This document shows, in pieces, positions 41,989-50,821 of a stretch of 64,000 nucleotides of DNA. The notes beneath the pieces were generated by a model. The model made no database searches. It saw only the letters and a program-made list of their open reading frames with translations, and was not told the DNA's origin. Source of the DNA: Hyphomicrobium zavarzinii ATCC 27496. Its GTDB lineage: Bacteria; Pseudomonadota; Alphaproteobacteria; Rhizobiales; Hyphomicrobiaceae. The number at the start of each line of letters is the position of its first letter. Position 1 is the first letter of the stretch. The DNA lies in the NCBI RefSeq assembly GCF_000383415.1, contig NZ_KB911255.1, positions 294,001-358,000 of the forward strand, in the 5' to 3' direction. The position numbers and the translations under genes are program-made.

Positions 41989-43233
41989 TTACGGGGCGGA
42001 AATGCCCCGCTCGGCTTCGCGCTTCACGAACTCGCGCTGGGTGTCGGTGATGTAGTCGCGCACGATCGGCACGGCATCGCGCTTCTTGGCCAACTGCATG
42101 TGGAATACGAGCTGGCTGCCGGTGCGGAACATCATTTCCGCGCTGATGAGATAGAACTCCCACATCCGGCAGAAGCGCTCGTCGTACATCTCGGCCACCT
42201 TGGCGCGGTTCGCCTGGAAGCGGCTTTCCCAATGCGCGAGCGTCTTTGCGTAGTGCAAGCGCAGGAACTCGAGGTCGGTGACCCAGAGGCTGTTCTGCTC
42301 GACGGCCGTGAATACTTCGGAAAGAGCGGGCGAGTAGGCGCCGGGGAAGATGTACTTCCTGAGCCAGGGGCTCGCGGTGCCGGGCGGGCTCATGTGGCCG
42401 ATTGAGTGAAGCAGCATCACGCCGGTGTCGGTCAGAAGCTCGTTCACCTTGGCGAAGTACTCGCCGTAGTGGTGCACCCCGACGTGCTCGAACATGCCGA
42501 CGGAGACGATGCGGTCGAAGCGGTCGGTGAGATCGCGATAATCGCGCAGCTCGAAGCGGACGCGGTCAGCGAGGCCGAGGGCCTTGGCCTTCTCGTTGGC
42601 GAGCTTGCACTGCTCCTTTGAGAGCGTCACGCCGACGACCTGCACGTCCGCCATGCGGCCGAGATAAAGGCCCATGTCGCCCCAGCCGCAGCCGATGTCG
42701 AGCACCTTCTGGCCGGGTTTCAAGTCGAGCTTCGAGGCGATGAGGCGCAGCTTGTTCTGCTGGGCTTCCTCGAGCGTGTTGTCGTCGCTCGTGAAGTAGG
42801 CGCAAGAGTACTGCATGCCGCGGTCGAGGAAGAGGCGGTAGAAGTCGTTGCCGATGTCATAGTGATGAGCAACGTTCTGCTGCGCCTTGCCGATCGGGTT
42901 CGCCTGCTGGAAGCGCTTCAGTCCGCGAGAAACTGAGCGCAACACCTTCTGCAGCGGATAGGAGCCGAGCGAGAGTCGGTTGACGGAGAAGAGCGTGAGG
43001 AAGTCGCGCAGTGTCGAGTTCTCGAAGCTCATGCGGCCGTCCATGTAGGCTTCGCCCGCGGCAAGCTCCGGGTTGAAGAACAGGCTGCGGTAGAGCGTCG
43101 GATCGGTCAGGCGCATGGTCACGTCGGGACCGGGTGCGCGGCCGCCGAAGACGTGGGTGCGGCCCTCGGCGTCGATCACCTTGAGGGTGCCGACGCGAAC
43201 GAACGACTTCATCATGTGCGAAAGCGGGAACAT
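41989..43233 (-). CDS. cfa: Cyclopropane-fatty-acyl-phospholipid synthase
   Basis: 414 residues. S-adenosylmethionine-dependent enzyme that adds a methylene across the double bond of membrane unsaturated fatty acids. The SAM motif VLDIGCGWGDMGLYLG is intact, with the family marks FFNPELAAGEAYMDG, QQNVAHHYDIGNDFYRLFLD and MQYSCAYF. The middle-domain motif VSVGMFEHVG is present and so is the HSIGH region near LLHSIGHMSP. The start is ATG 43233 (an ATG at 43215 also fits). It follows rpe by 19 bases, so the two are in one operon; a membrane modifier beside a pentose-phosphate enzyme is not an obvious functional pair. Confidence 0.95.
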   Translation of the reverse strand: MFPLSHMMKSFVRVGTLKVIDAEGRTHVFGGRAPGPDVTMRLTDPTLYRSLFFNPELAAGEAYMDGRMSFENSTLRDFLTLFSVNRLSLGSYPLQKVLRSVSRGLKRFQQANPIGKAQQNVAHHYDIGNDFYRLFLDRGMQYSCAYFTSDDNTLEEAQQNKLRLIASKLDLKPGQKVLDIGCGWGDMGLYLGRMADVQVVGVTLSKEQCKLANEKAKALGLADRVRFELRDYRDLTDRFDRIVSVGMFEHVGVHHYGEYFAKVNELLTDTGVMLLHSIGHMSPPGTASPWLRKYIFPGAYSPALSEVFTAVEQNSLWVTDLEFLRLHYAKTLAHWESRFQANRAKVAEMYDERFCRMWEFYLISAEMMFRTGSQLVFHMQLAKKRDAVPIVRDYITDTQREFVKREAERGISAP

Positions 43234-43252
43234 TGCGTCGCTACCTCTAAAC

Positions 43253-43948
43253 TCAGGCGTAGAGAATCGTGGGCGTCCGGGCTGCCTCGGCGGCTGCGCG
43301 GATGGCGGCGATGTTGGCGGCGTAGCTTTCCTTGGTACCGCCCTTGAAGACGGCGGATCCGGCGACGAGTGCGTTGGCGCCGGCAGCGACGACGAGGCCC
43401 GCGGTGTCGGGCGTCACGCCGCCATCGATCTCGATGTCGATCGGGCGATCTCCCACCATCGCGCGAACGCGACGGATCTTCTCGAGCTGCGCCGGGATGA
43501 AGGCCTGGCCTCCGAAGCCGGGGTTCACCGTCATCAGCAGGATGAGGTCCACGCGATCCAGCACGTGCTCGATCGCGCTCTCGTGCGTCGAGGGATTGAG
43601 GGAGACGCCCGCACGGCAGCCGAGCGCGCGGATGGCTTGCAGCGAGCGATCGAGATGCGGGCCTGCCTCGGCGTGAACCGTGATGATCTCGGCGCCGGCC
43701 TTGGCGAAGGCTTCGAGATAAGGATCGGCAGGCGTGATCATCAAATGGCAATCGAAGGTCTTCTTCGAGCTCCCGCGGATGGCACTGATCACGGGCGGGC
43801 CGAAGGTGATGTTGGGGACGAAGTGGCCGTCCATCACATCGAGATGGATCCAGTCCGCGCCGGCCGCATCGACAGCCGCCACTTCGGCGCCGAGACGCGC
43901 GAAGTCCGCGGACAGGATCGAAGGCGCGATGATGAGGGGCCGGGGCAT
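43253..43948 (-). CDS. rpe: Ribulose-phosphate 3-epimerase
   Basis: 231 residues. Interconverts ribulose 5-phosphate and xylulose 5-phosphate in the Calvin and pentose phosphate cycles. Metal ligands and catalysis residues are visible: [12 protein letters not shown] (His35, Asp37), DCHLM (about His67), [12 protein letters not shown] and EIDGGVT (catalytic Asp). This is a TIM barrel with normal length. In the same window lie prkB and fbp, the other Calvin-cycle genes, but these are about 3 kb upstream with two unrelated genes between. It is directly followed by cfa. Confidence 0.96.
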   Translation of the reverse strand: MPRPLIIAPSILSADFARLGAEVAAVDAAGADWIHLDVMDGHFVPNITFGPPVISAIRGSSKKTFDCHLMITPADPYLEAFAKAGAEIITVHAEAGPHLDRSLQAIRALGCRAGVSLNPSTHESAIEHVLDRVDLILLMTVNPGFGGQAFIPAQLEKIRRVRAMVGDRPIDIEIDGGVTPDTAGLVVAAGANALVAGSAVFKGGTKESYAANIAAIRAAAEAARTPTILYA

Positions 43949-44104
43949 CGTATCTCCGCCATCCGTTCGAGGTTTCAGGCTCTTGCCCTACACGCGGAGC
44001 TGCAACTCGACAAGTGCGGAAGGCCCCGCATCCCAAAGATTGTCCGTTGACCGGTCCTTGGAATGGGTTAGGCGGGTGCGTTCAGGCGTTGCTCTCGGCC
44101 CGGA

Positions 44105-44800
44105 TCAGTGGGCGTATCCGGGAAGTTCTGCGGCATCCTTGGACCGGCAGAGCTTGAGGGCGAGACGAATGGCCTCCTTGGGATCGCGGCGGATCGTCGA
44201 GAGGGGGATTCGCTCGCGGAAGAAGTTCGCCCAGTGAAACTCGGCGTAGGGCTCGGGCGCCTTATCGAATCCTTCCGCCTCGCGCACTTCCCAGGCCAAG
44301 TCGCGGAACGGATCATGTCGCAGGGCATGAAGCGAAGTCGGTAGTAACGACGGCGGGATGCGCCGTCCGAACTCGTCATAGGGGTAGAGGCGGCCTTCGG
44401 CTTCCATCCGCTGCCAGAATGCGTGGCGGGACAGTTGCGAAATGTCGTCGATCACGTGGACGTAGGCGGTCTTCACCTGCGCGAGGCAAAGGGCAAGCCC
44501 GAAGTGGTGGTGATCGACAATGAAGAGTGCGCCGTCGGGGCCGCGCACGGCCGGGATCGGTCTCTTGCAGAGAAGCTTCTCGATCTTCTTGCGCTTGCCG
44601 GCGCGGTTTTCGACCTTGCGCTGCTTGCGCGTCACGGAGCGCATACCGACGGCCATCTGGGTCGGGCGAAGCGCTTCGAGAGGCGCCTGGAGGAGCGCGC
44701 CAACGGCCATTCGATTGCGCCGCTGGGCAGTTTCATCGGGATGTGCGGTGGAGAGGGTCTTGCGTGGCCAATGGTAATCGAACGCCAGCGCATCGTACAT
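44105..44800 (-). CDS. ParB-like (ParBc_2) protein
   Basis: 231 residues from ATG 44800. Contains ALRPTQMAVGMRSVTRKQRKV and the central PAVRGPDGALFIVDHHHFGLAL, with the Asp-His-His-His stretch typical of the ParB-like nuclease family (ParBc_2, PF08857), followed by TAYVHVID and GRRIPPSLLPTSLHALR. Members in Hyphomicrobiales are chromosomal, short and not part of a parAB partition system; their role is unknown, possibly a nuclease or DNA-binding regulator. No parA is adjacent. An upstream frame in the same reading continues far but reads as non-coding. Confidence 0.82.
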   Translation of the reverse strand: MYDALAFDYHWPRKTLSTAHPDETAQRRNRMAVGALLQAPLEALRPTQMAVGMRSVTRKQRKVENRAGKRKKIEKLLCKRPIPAVRGPDGALFIVDHHHFGLALCLAQVKTAYVHVIDDISQLSRHAFWQRMEAEGRLYPYDEFGRRIPPSLLPTSLHALRHDPFRDLAWEVREAEGFDKAPEPYAEFHWANFFRERIPLSTIRRDPKEAIRLALKLCRSKDAAELPGYAH

Positions 44801-44910
44801 GTGCGTTACCCCACGCGTCGTCGGTCGTTGTGTCCCTTCCGGAAAAGCTAACGAGGCTTTGGTAAACGAAAGGTAAAGGCGGAGGGGGCGGCCCCGCGGC
44901 ATCGACTGCT

Positions 44911-46737
44911 TCAGGCGACGTCGGCGAGGGCCAGCGTGCTGGCCGTGCTGTTCGCGCCGACCTGAGCGACGGCAATTCCGGTCTTTGCGCTTTTCGCACG
45001 CAGCTTGATCTGAGCGAGATAGGAGGCGACCTCCTCCGCGCTCATGGCGGGTGCGTGCTGATCGAGGTCGAGGGCCGCGATCGAGCAGGTGAGAAGAGGG
45101 AAGGCCTGATCGCGGCCGTCGCGGCTCTTGCCGATGATGACGCCGGCTTCGCGGTCCAGAGGCGAATAGAGGCTTTCCGCCTCGAGATTGAAACGCTGCC
45201 GGATGGTGGGCAGAAGGGCGAGGAGAGGTGCGCTGTGCTCCTCCACGCCGCCTATGAAAAAGTCGTCGCCGCCGATGTGGCCGACGAAAATATCGCGCTC
45301 GATCTGAAGCGACTTCAAGATGTTGGCGAGCATCATGAGCGCCCGGTCGCCGATGCGGAAGCCATATTTGTCGTTGAACGGCTTGAAGTTGTCGACGTCG
45401 AGATAGCAGACCAGACGCCGCAGCCCCTGGCGTTCGGCAAGCTCGTCCAGATAGGCGCGGATGGCCTGATTGCCGGGCAGGCGCGTCAGAGGATTGCGGT
45501 TGGACGCCTCGCGCGTGCGCATGTCGTTCGAGAGCTTGAGCAGCCCTGTGGTCGGCAGGACGCCGCAATAGGCCATTTGATCGATGACGATGATAGCATC
45601 GTTGGCGTCGCTTCCTGACAGCTCGAGCAGGGGATCGAACGGGGAGTTGATGTCGGCGACGACGGCTGAGCAGACGAAGTTCTTGAGGCCAAATCCCAAA
45701 GCCTTGTTGCGCAGCAGCTCGCGGCCGAAGCGGGAGTAGATGAAGGGCTTGATGTCACGCTCGCGGACGATGCCCCTCGGCATTCTTCCGGCGTCGATGA
45801 TCGGAATCATGGTTTGGCGGGGATTGCGCTCGAAGATCTCGAACACGTCCGCGAGGGACGCCTCCACGGACAGCGGCATGAGGGGTTCGACGAGGGCGCG
45901 CACGTCGTCGGCCGAGAGTCCGTTGCCGCGCCGGCATTGCTCGTTGCCGATCACGCCGTAGCTGGTCTTCAGCTCGGCCGTGTCGATTACAGGACGGGAA
46001 ATGTAGTAGCCCTGCGCCAGGTCGCAGCGAATGCGGCGGCAGCTATGCAACTCCGCCGTCGTCTCGATGCCTTCGGCAATGACACGGATGCCGAGCGCAT
46101 GAGCGAGATCGACGATGGATGAAACGAGCACGCGCTTCTTGGGATCGGATTGCACCGAGGAGACGAAGAAGCGGTCGATCTTCAGGAAATCCGGATTGCA
46201 TTTGTAGAGCATCTGCAGACCGGAGTTTCCGGTGCCGAAATCGTCGAGGGCAACCGAGAAGCCAGCTCTGCGGAGACTTGCGACTTCGCACTCGAAGGCT
46301 TCTGCTTCGAGAATCTGATTGCGTTCCGACAACTCGATGCACACGTCGGATGGGTTCATGCCGTGTGCGGACAGAAGCTGCGTCAGATGCGCCTCGATCT
46401 CGCGGCGTCTTCCGAGGAGGCGGCCGTCGAGGTTGAGAAAGAGCAGGGCCCAGCCATTCTCCCGGGCGCCTGCAAACTTCGCGAGCGCCTTGGTCTGGAT
46501 GACGAGCTCGAGCTCAAGCAGCACACCCGTTGCGTGCGCGTGCTCGAACAGGCTTTCGGGCGAGGCAAAGCCGAGGCGGTCCGTCTGGCGCACGAGGCTT
46601 TCGTAGGCAAGCGTGCGGCCGGTGTTGATGTCTACGATCGGCTGGAGCGCGCAGTCGAGATCCGCGCCCGCGCGCATGAGAAAAAGGTTCGGATCTCGTT
46701 GCCAACTGACGTCGACTTCGGCTGTTGCATTCGGCAT
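44911..46737 (-). CDS. EAL-CBS-GGDEF cyclic-di-GMP protein
   Basis: 608 residues. Domain order is EAL first (about 20-260), CBS pair (about 285-400), then GGDEF (about 410-590), the reverse of the common GGDEF-EAL order. EAL catalytic residues appear intact: ESL (in AYESLVR), Asn in FLNLDG, ELSER, ALDDFGTG, LKIDRFF and AEGIET. GGDEF has the active-type GGDDF in GHIGGDDFFIGG, so both synthesis and breakdown of cyclic-di-GMP are possible. CBS domains may bind adenine nucleotides and tune activity. No membrane helix, so cytoplasmic. Stands between the ParB-like gene and prkB. Confidence 0.9.
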   Translation of the reverse strand: MPNATAEVDVSWQRDPNLFLMRAGADLDCALQPIVDINTGRTLAYESLVRQTDRLGFASPESLFEHAHATGVLLELELVIQTKALAKFAGARENGWALLFLNLDGRLLGRRREIEAHLTQLLSAHGMNPSDVCIELSERNQILEAEAFECEVASLRRAGFSVALDDFGTGNSGLQMLYKCNPDFLKIDRFFVSSVQSDPKKRVLVSSIVDLAHALGIRVIAEGIETTAELHSCRRIRCDLAQGYYISRPVIDTAELKTSYGVIGNEQCRRGNGLSADDVRALVEPLMPLSVEASLADVFEIFERNPRQTMIPIIDAGRMPRGIVRERDIKPFIYSRFGRELLRNKALGFGLKNFVCSAVVADINSPFDPLLELSGSDANDAIIVIDQMAYCGVLPTTGLLKLSNDMRTREASNRNPLTRLPGNQAIRAYLDELAERQGLRRLVCYLDVDNFKPFNDKYGFRIGDRALMMLANILKSLQIERDIFVGHIGGDDFFIGGVEEHSAPLLALLPTIRQRFNLEAESLYSPLDREAGVIIGKSRDGRDQAFPLLTCSIAALDLDQHAPAMSAEEVASYLAQIKLRAKSAKTGIAVAQVGANSTASTLALADVA

Positions 46738-46878
46738 TGCACGACCCTGTACCCGCTTGAGCGGACCCTAAGGGTGCAGAGCTTAAGGACGCGCTAATCG
46801 CAATCCACGCAAGTTGCTGAAATATATGGTATTATTCCCGTCTTTTTGTCGTCGTTCCGTCATCTTTCGCTGTGCTGC

Positions 46879-47757
46879 TCAGAAGAACGTTCTTCTCTTG
46901 CGCTCGATGAGCTGAAGGATCATCGGCGTCAGGATGAGCTGCATGGCCAGATCGAGCTTGCCGCCCGGAATGACGATCGAGTTTGCGCGCGACATCCAGC
47001 TGTTCTGGATCATTGACAGCAGATAGGAGAAGTCGATGCCGCGCGGGTTCTTGAAGCGAATGACGACCATGGATTCGTCGGGCGTGGGAATCCAGCGCGC
47101 AACGAACGGGTTCGAGGTGTCGACGGTCGGGATGCGCTGGAAGTTGATGTCGGTCTCTGTGAACTGCGGGCAGATGTATTTCACGTAGTCCGGCATGCGG
47201 TGGAGGATGACGTCGGTGATCGCCTCGGGCGAGTATCCGCGCTCCTCCTTGTCGCGGTGGATCTTCTGGATCCATTCGAGATTGATGACGGGCACGACGC
47301 CGATGCGTAGATCCGCGTGGCGGGCGATGTTGACCTTGTTGGTGATCGCGGCGCCGTGCAGACCTTCGTAGATCATGAGGTCGGTGCCGTAAGGGATCTC
47401 CTCCCAGGGCGTGAAGGTGCCGGGCGGTGCGCCGTAGATTTCGCTTTCGGCCTGGTCGTGGACGTAGTGGCGCGCGCGGCCCGTGCCGATCTCCCCATAG
47501 GTCTTGAAGAGCAGCTCGAGCTCCGGCAGCAGGTTCGCCTCCTCGCCGAAATGGCTGAGCGTGTAGTTGCCTTGGGCCGCGGCGGCCTCTGACGCGGCGT
47601 GCATTTCATCGCGGTCGTAGCGGTGGAACGCATCCCCCTCGATGAAGACCGCCGTGATCTTCTCGCGCCGGAAGATCTGCTCGAACGTGCGCCGGACACT
47701 GGTGGTGCCGGCGCCTGATGAGCCTGTGACGGAGATGATGGGGTGCTTGGCGGACAT
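46879..47757 (-). CDS. prkB: Phosphoribulokinase
   Basis: 292 residues, the short class I bacterial type. Makes ribulose 1,5-bisphosphate from ribulose 5-phosphate with ATP, the entry step to RuBisCO. Walker A is GSSGAGTTSVRR (12-23). Other features are EGDAFHRYDRDEMH, YEGLHG and the family stretch ARHADLRIGVVPVINLEW. It follows fbp by 57 bases in the same operon. No cbbL/cbbS or cbbM is in the window, so this pair could be the remote half of the cbb regulon. No CbbR is adjacent either. Confidence 0.95.
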   Translation of the reverse strand: MSAKHPIISVTGSSGAGTTSVRRTFEQIFRREKITAVFIEGDAFHRYDRDEMHAASEAAAAQGNYTLSHFGEEANLLPELELLFKTYGEIGTGRARHYVHDQAESEIYGAPPGTFTPWEEIPYGTDLMIYEGLHGAAITNKVNIARHADLRIGVVPVINLEWIQKIHRDKEERGYSPEAITDVILHRMPDYVKYICPQFTETDINFQRIPTVDTSNPFVARWIPTPDESMVVIRFKNPRGIDFSYLLSMIQNSWMSRANSIVIPGGKLDLAMQLILTPMILQLIERKRRTFF

Positions 47758-47814
47758 TTTTCTTCGTTCGGTCTTGTACGGATTGGCGGAAAGGGTGAGG
47801 TGCGTGGCTTCGGA

Positions 47815-48855
47815 TCAGATTCTGAACAGGCCGCGCCGTCCGAACAGCGGCGAGCGCTCGCCTAGTCCGTGCGGGTCGTGGTGCAGGCGTGCAAGATATT
47901 CCACCTCGCTCTTCGATCCGCCGACGAAAGCCGTGCGTTGGTGAAGAGAGGCGGGCGTTTGATCGAGGATACGCTCGCAGCCCGAGGTCGCGGCGCCCCC
48001 GGCTTGCTCGATGATCCAGGCGAGGGGGTTTGCTTCGTACACCAGGCGCAGCCGGCCCATGGTGTAGCTGTCGCGGAGGTCCGCCGGATAGAGGAAGATG
48101 CCGCCCCGGACCAGGATGCGATAGATGTCGGCGACCGGAGAGGCCGTCCAGCGCATGTTGAAGTTTTTGCCGCGCGGTCCCTCGCTGCCGCGCAGGCAAT
48201 CGTCGATGTAGGTGCGGATCGCCTCGTCCCAATGACGATAGTTGGACGCGTTGATGGCATACTCGCGCGTGGTGGCAGGAATCTCGATGTTCTCCGCCGT
48301 CAGCAGGAATTGCCCCGAGACGCGCTGCAGCGTGAATATGTGCGTACCGCTGCCGAGGGTGAGAACCAGCGTGGTGTAGGGGCCGTAGACGGCAAAGCCC
48401 GCCGCGAGTTGCGCGCGGCCCGGCTGGAGAAAGCTCGACGCGTCCACGCCATTACAGCGAGCCGGCAGCACGGTGAAGATCGTGCCGACCGAGACGTTGG
48501 CGTCGATATTGGAGGAGCCGTCGATGGGGTCGACGGCGACCGCCAAGGGGGCGCCGGGGTGGATAGGAAGCGCCCATTCCAGCTCCTCCGATCCGAGCGA
48601 GGCGACAGGCGCGTCCTTGAGCGCGGCGACGATCAGATCGTTGGCGCGAACGTCGATCTCCTTCTGGGCGTCGACACCGCTCTGGCGGCCTGTTTCCGAG
48701 CCGAGCGCGCCGGCCAGTGCGCCCAGGCTCACGAGATTGCCGATCCGGCCACAGGCCTCGGACAGGCGAACGACCGTGACGGCGATGTCGGCCCGCGCGG
48801 GATCTCCGTGGGCCCAGCGATCCAGAAAGGCCCCTAGATCCATCGGGTCTGTCAT
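47815..48855 (-). CDS. fbp: Fructose-1,6-bisphosphatase class I
   Basis: 346 residues from ATG 48855, chosen because AGGAAAAGG precedes it; upstream ATG 48873 is also open. Hydrolyses fructose 1,6-bisphosphate to fructose 6-phosphate in the Calvin cycle and gluconeogenesis. Metal site VDPIDGSSNID is intact and the metal/catalytic Glu also appears in SLGSEELEWAL. The C-terminal region with YTMGRLRLVYEANPLAWIIEQAGGAA matches the class. It forms the fbp-prkB pair typical of cbb operons. Two functions, gluconeogenic or autotrophic, are possible; the neighbouring prkB favours the second. Confidence 0.95.
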   Translation of the reverse strand: MTDPMDLGAFLDRWAHGDPARADIAVTVVRLSEACGRIGNLVSLGALAGALGSETGRQSGVDAQKEIDVRANDLIVAALKDAPVASLGSEELEWALPIHPGAPLAVAVDPIDGSSNIDANVSVGTIFTVLPARCNGVDASSFLQPGRAQLAAGFAVYGPYTTLVLTLGSGTHIFTLQRVSGQFLLTAENIEIPATTREYAINASNYRHWDEAIRTYIDDCLRGSEGPRGKNFNMRWTASPVADIYRILVRGGIFLYPADLRDSYTMGRLRLVYEANPLAWIIEQAGGAATSGCERILDQTPASLHQRTAFVGGSKSEVEYLARLHHDPHGLGERSPLFGRRGLFRI

Positions 48856-49040
48856 CCAGCCTTTTCCTCCCATGGCTTCCCGGTCGTTAATCGGCCGCTT
48901 CCGGCCTGCCGAGACTTTTGCCTCGTCTCATTCGAGGGGTAGCCGGGCGTTCGCGCAAGGTTGAACTTTAGTCTCACCTATGAGTAGCCGCGATGTGATG
49001 AACAATTCTTAGCAAATGACGATGTATATCTTTTAGCGTG

Positions 49041-49046
49041 TATAAT
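49041..49046 (+). promoter_or_regulatory. Candidate -10 box before the NBD-less ABC membrane protein
   Basis: A perfect TATAAT sits 33 bases before the ATG at 49079, in an AT-rich stretch (48961-49078). No good -35 partner was found at 16-18 bases, so it remains a weak candidate. Confidence 0.35.
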
Positions 49047-49078
49047 ACTTATGAGCACAATTAATAGGTGTATGTGCG

Positions 49079-50041
49079 ATGGAGGCTGTCGAGCGTACCC
49101 GGCCCTCGGCCGGGAACTGGCGGGGCGGTGCGCGCGCGGGCGGAGGGTTCGCCTTTCTTGCCGCGCCCCTCATGGCACAGGTTCTTCTGCTGTCCGGCGT
49201 GCTCAACCTGCTGCAGCTCTCGACCTCGGCGTACATGCTCCGGATCTACGACCACGTGCTGCCGTCGCAGAGCCTGGGGGCGCTCGGGATGCTGACGGGG
49301 CTGGTGCTGGGCCTGCACGCAGGGTTTGCGCTGCTCGACATGGTCCGCTCGCGCCTCCTTTTTCGCGCCGGGCTGACGTTCGTCCAAAGCCTCGACATCA
49401 AGGTACTCGACGTCGTGCGCACGGCTCCGGCGCGGCGAGGCCTCGAAGCACTCGGCGACGTGGAGCGGATCAGCCGGTTCGTCACCAATTCCGGCCCTTC
49501 GGCCTTTTTCGATATGGTGTGGGCGCCGGCCTTCCTGGTGGCGGTGGCACTGCTGCATCCGGTGCTCGGCCTGTTCGCACTCGCGGGAATTCTGCTGCTG
49601 GTCACGGTGGCCGTATCGGCGGAGCTTCACGCGCGGGATGTGAGCCGGAGGCTTACGCGGAAGCGGCATCAGCGCGCGGTTCTGGTCCGCGACCTCGTGG
49701 CTGCGTGCGCCGTTCCTGATGGCTGCGTGCGCTGTCTCGATATCGCCCACCGCTGGCGTGCGGCGTCACGAGGGTACTATCGGCTCAGGGCGTGTGCGGC
49801 GCGCCGGTCGTTGCGGTTCGGTGCGCTCGCAAAGGGATTGCGGTTCATGCTGCAATCGGGTGGGCTCGCGGTCGGCGCTCTGCTCGTGATTGAAGGCGCC
49901 ATGAGCCCCGGCGCGCTCATTGCCTCCTCCATCATCCTGGGCCGCATTTTCGCGTGCTTCGACGCGGGTATCGCGCATTGGCGGGACTTTTCCGCCGCGC
50001 GCGAGAGCCACGACCGGATCGCCGCGCTACTCGCGAGGTAG
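49079..50041 (+). CDS. Type I secretion ABC transporter membrane domain without ATPase domain
   Basis: 320 residues with five or six membrane helices. It resembles the membrane half of PrtD/PrsD-type type I secretion ATPases, with STSAYMLRIYDHVLPSQS near the start, RFVTNSGPSAFFDMVWAP in the middle and GALIASSIILGRIFACFDAGIAHW before the end. In full-length proteins (about 560-600 residues) this is followed by an ATPase with Walker A, ABC signature and Walker B; here a stop comes right after IAALLAR at the domain border. No ATPase gene follows; the next gene is convergent. It may be a degraded transporter, a truncated gene, or a genuine partner of another ATPase. TATAAT upstream suggests it is still transcribed. 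Confidence 0.8.
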   Translation: MEAVERTRPSAGNWRGGARAGGGFAFLAAPLMAQVLLLSGVLNLLQLSTSAYMLRIYDHVLPSQSLGALGMLTGLVLGLHAGFALLDMVRSRLLFRAGLTFVQSLDIKVLDVVRTAPARRGLEALGDVERISRFVTNSGPSAFFDMVWAPAFLVAVALLHPVLGLFALAGILLLVTVAVSAELHARDVSRRLTRKRHQRAVLVRDLVAACAVPDGCVRCLDIAHRWRAASRGYYRLRACAARRSLRFGALAKGLRFMLQSGGLAVGALLVIEGAMSPGALIASSIILGRIFACFDAGIAHWRDFSAARESHDRIAALLAR

Positions 50042-50062
50042 GAGGTAAGGAGAGGGCGTTCG

Positions 50063-50794
50063 CTAGATCTTGAATTCCTCAATGTTGGCGAAGGCGGAGC
50101 GCAGGGCGTCCGACCAGGCGGTCGAGAGTTTCTTGAAATACTCGTCGTCCTGGAAGATGCGCTTCTCGCGGCGCGCATCGAGGCTGTCGCGCTCATAGAG
50201 CAGGATGTCGATCGGCATTCCGACCGAGAGGTTCGAGCGCAGCGTCGAGTCGAACGAGAGCAGGATGAGCTTCGCGGCCTCGCCGAGGCTCATCTCGGGA
50301 CGCGCCACGCGGTCGAGGATCGGCTTGCCGTACTTGTGCTCGCCGATTTGCAGGAAGGGCGTGTCGTCGGTTGCTTCGATGAAGTTGCCTTCGGAATAGA
50401 TCTGGAAAAGGCGGGGACGCTCGGTGCCGATCTGTCCGCCGAGGATGAAGGACGCGGAGAAGCCCGCCTTGCTCATCTCGAGCGCGGCGCCATCCTGGCG
50501 GCGCACGTCGCGCACGGCGTCGCCCACGAGGCGGGCCGCGCGATACATGGAGGGCACGGTGAAGAGCGTCGGGCCGCTGTTGTCGGTGGAGGCAAGCTGC
50601 TCGTTAAGATTACTGACGACGGACTGCGTCACGGCCAGATTGCCGGCAGAGAGCAGCACGAGCACGCGGTCGCCGGGCTGGCGCCAGAAGTGGAGCTTGC
50701 GATACTGGGCGATGTTGTCGACACCGGCGTTGGTCCGCGTGTCGGCCGCAAAGACAAGGCCGCTGTCGAGCCTCAGCGCGACGCAATAGGTCAT
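50063..50794 (-). CDS. Anbu proteasome-like peptidase
   Basis: 243 residues. A member of the Anbu (ancestral beta subunit) group within the Ntn-hydrolase/proteasome family. After Met removal the N-terminal catalytic nucleophile is Thr2 in MTYCVALRLDSG, with the Asp18 (AADTRTN) and Lys33 (YRKL) of the proteasome-type site. ATG 50794 is chosen because AGGAAGG sits nine bases before it and because it exposes Thr2; the upstream ATG 50803 would hide it. The gene ends a minus-strand operon with an ATP-grasp enzyme, an alpha-E protein and a transglutaminase. Related Anbu proteins form ring- or helix-like oligomers. Its substrate is unknown, perhaps a peptide made or processed by the neighbours. Confidence 0.9.
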   Translation of the reverse strand: MTYCVALRLDSGLVFAADTRTNAGVDNIAQYRKLHFWRQPGDRVLVLLSAGNLAVTQSVVSNLNEQLASTDNSGPTLFTVPSMYRAARLVGDAVRDVRRQDGAALEMSKAGFSASFILGGQIGTERPRLFQIYSEGNFIEATDDTPFLQIGEHKYGKPILDRVARPEMSLGEAAKLILLSFDSTLRSNLSVGMPIDILLYERDSLDARREKRIFQDDEYFKKLSTAWSDALRSAFANIEEFKI

Positions 50795-50821
50795 CGCGAG
50801 CATCCTTCCTGGTTCAGGCAG

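Noticed and set aside
41978-42000. Stem-loop TTTCCGCCC-GGTTACG-GGGCGGAAA at the cfa stop codon as a terminator
   Set aside because: The T-run lies before the stem on the plus strand and there is none after it on the minus strand, so it does not have terminator polarity for either gene; the stop codon itself is in the loop.
50042-50062. Search for a remaining ABC ATPase domain after the truncated type I secretion gene
   Set aside because: The 21 bases before the convergent Anbu stop hold no coding sequence, and no Walker A or ABC signature motif was seen in any plus-strand frame downstream to 54 kb.
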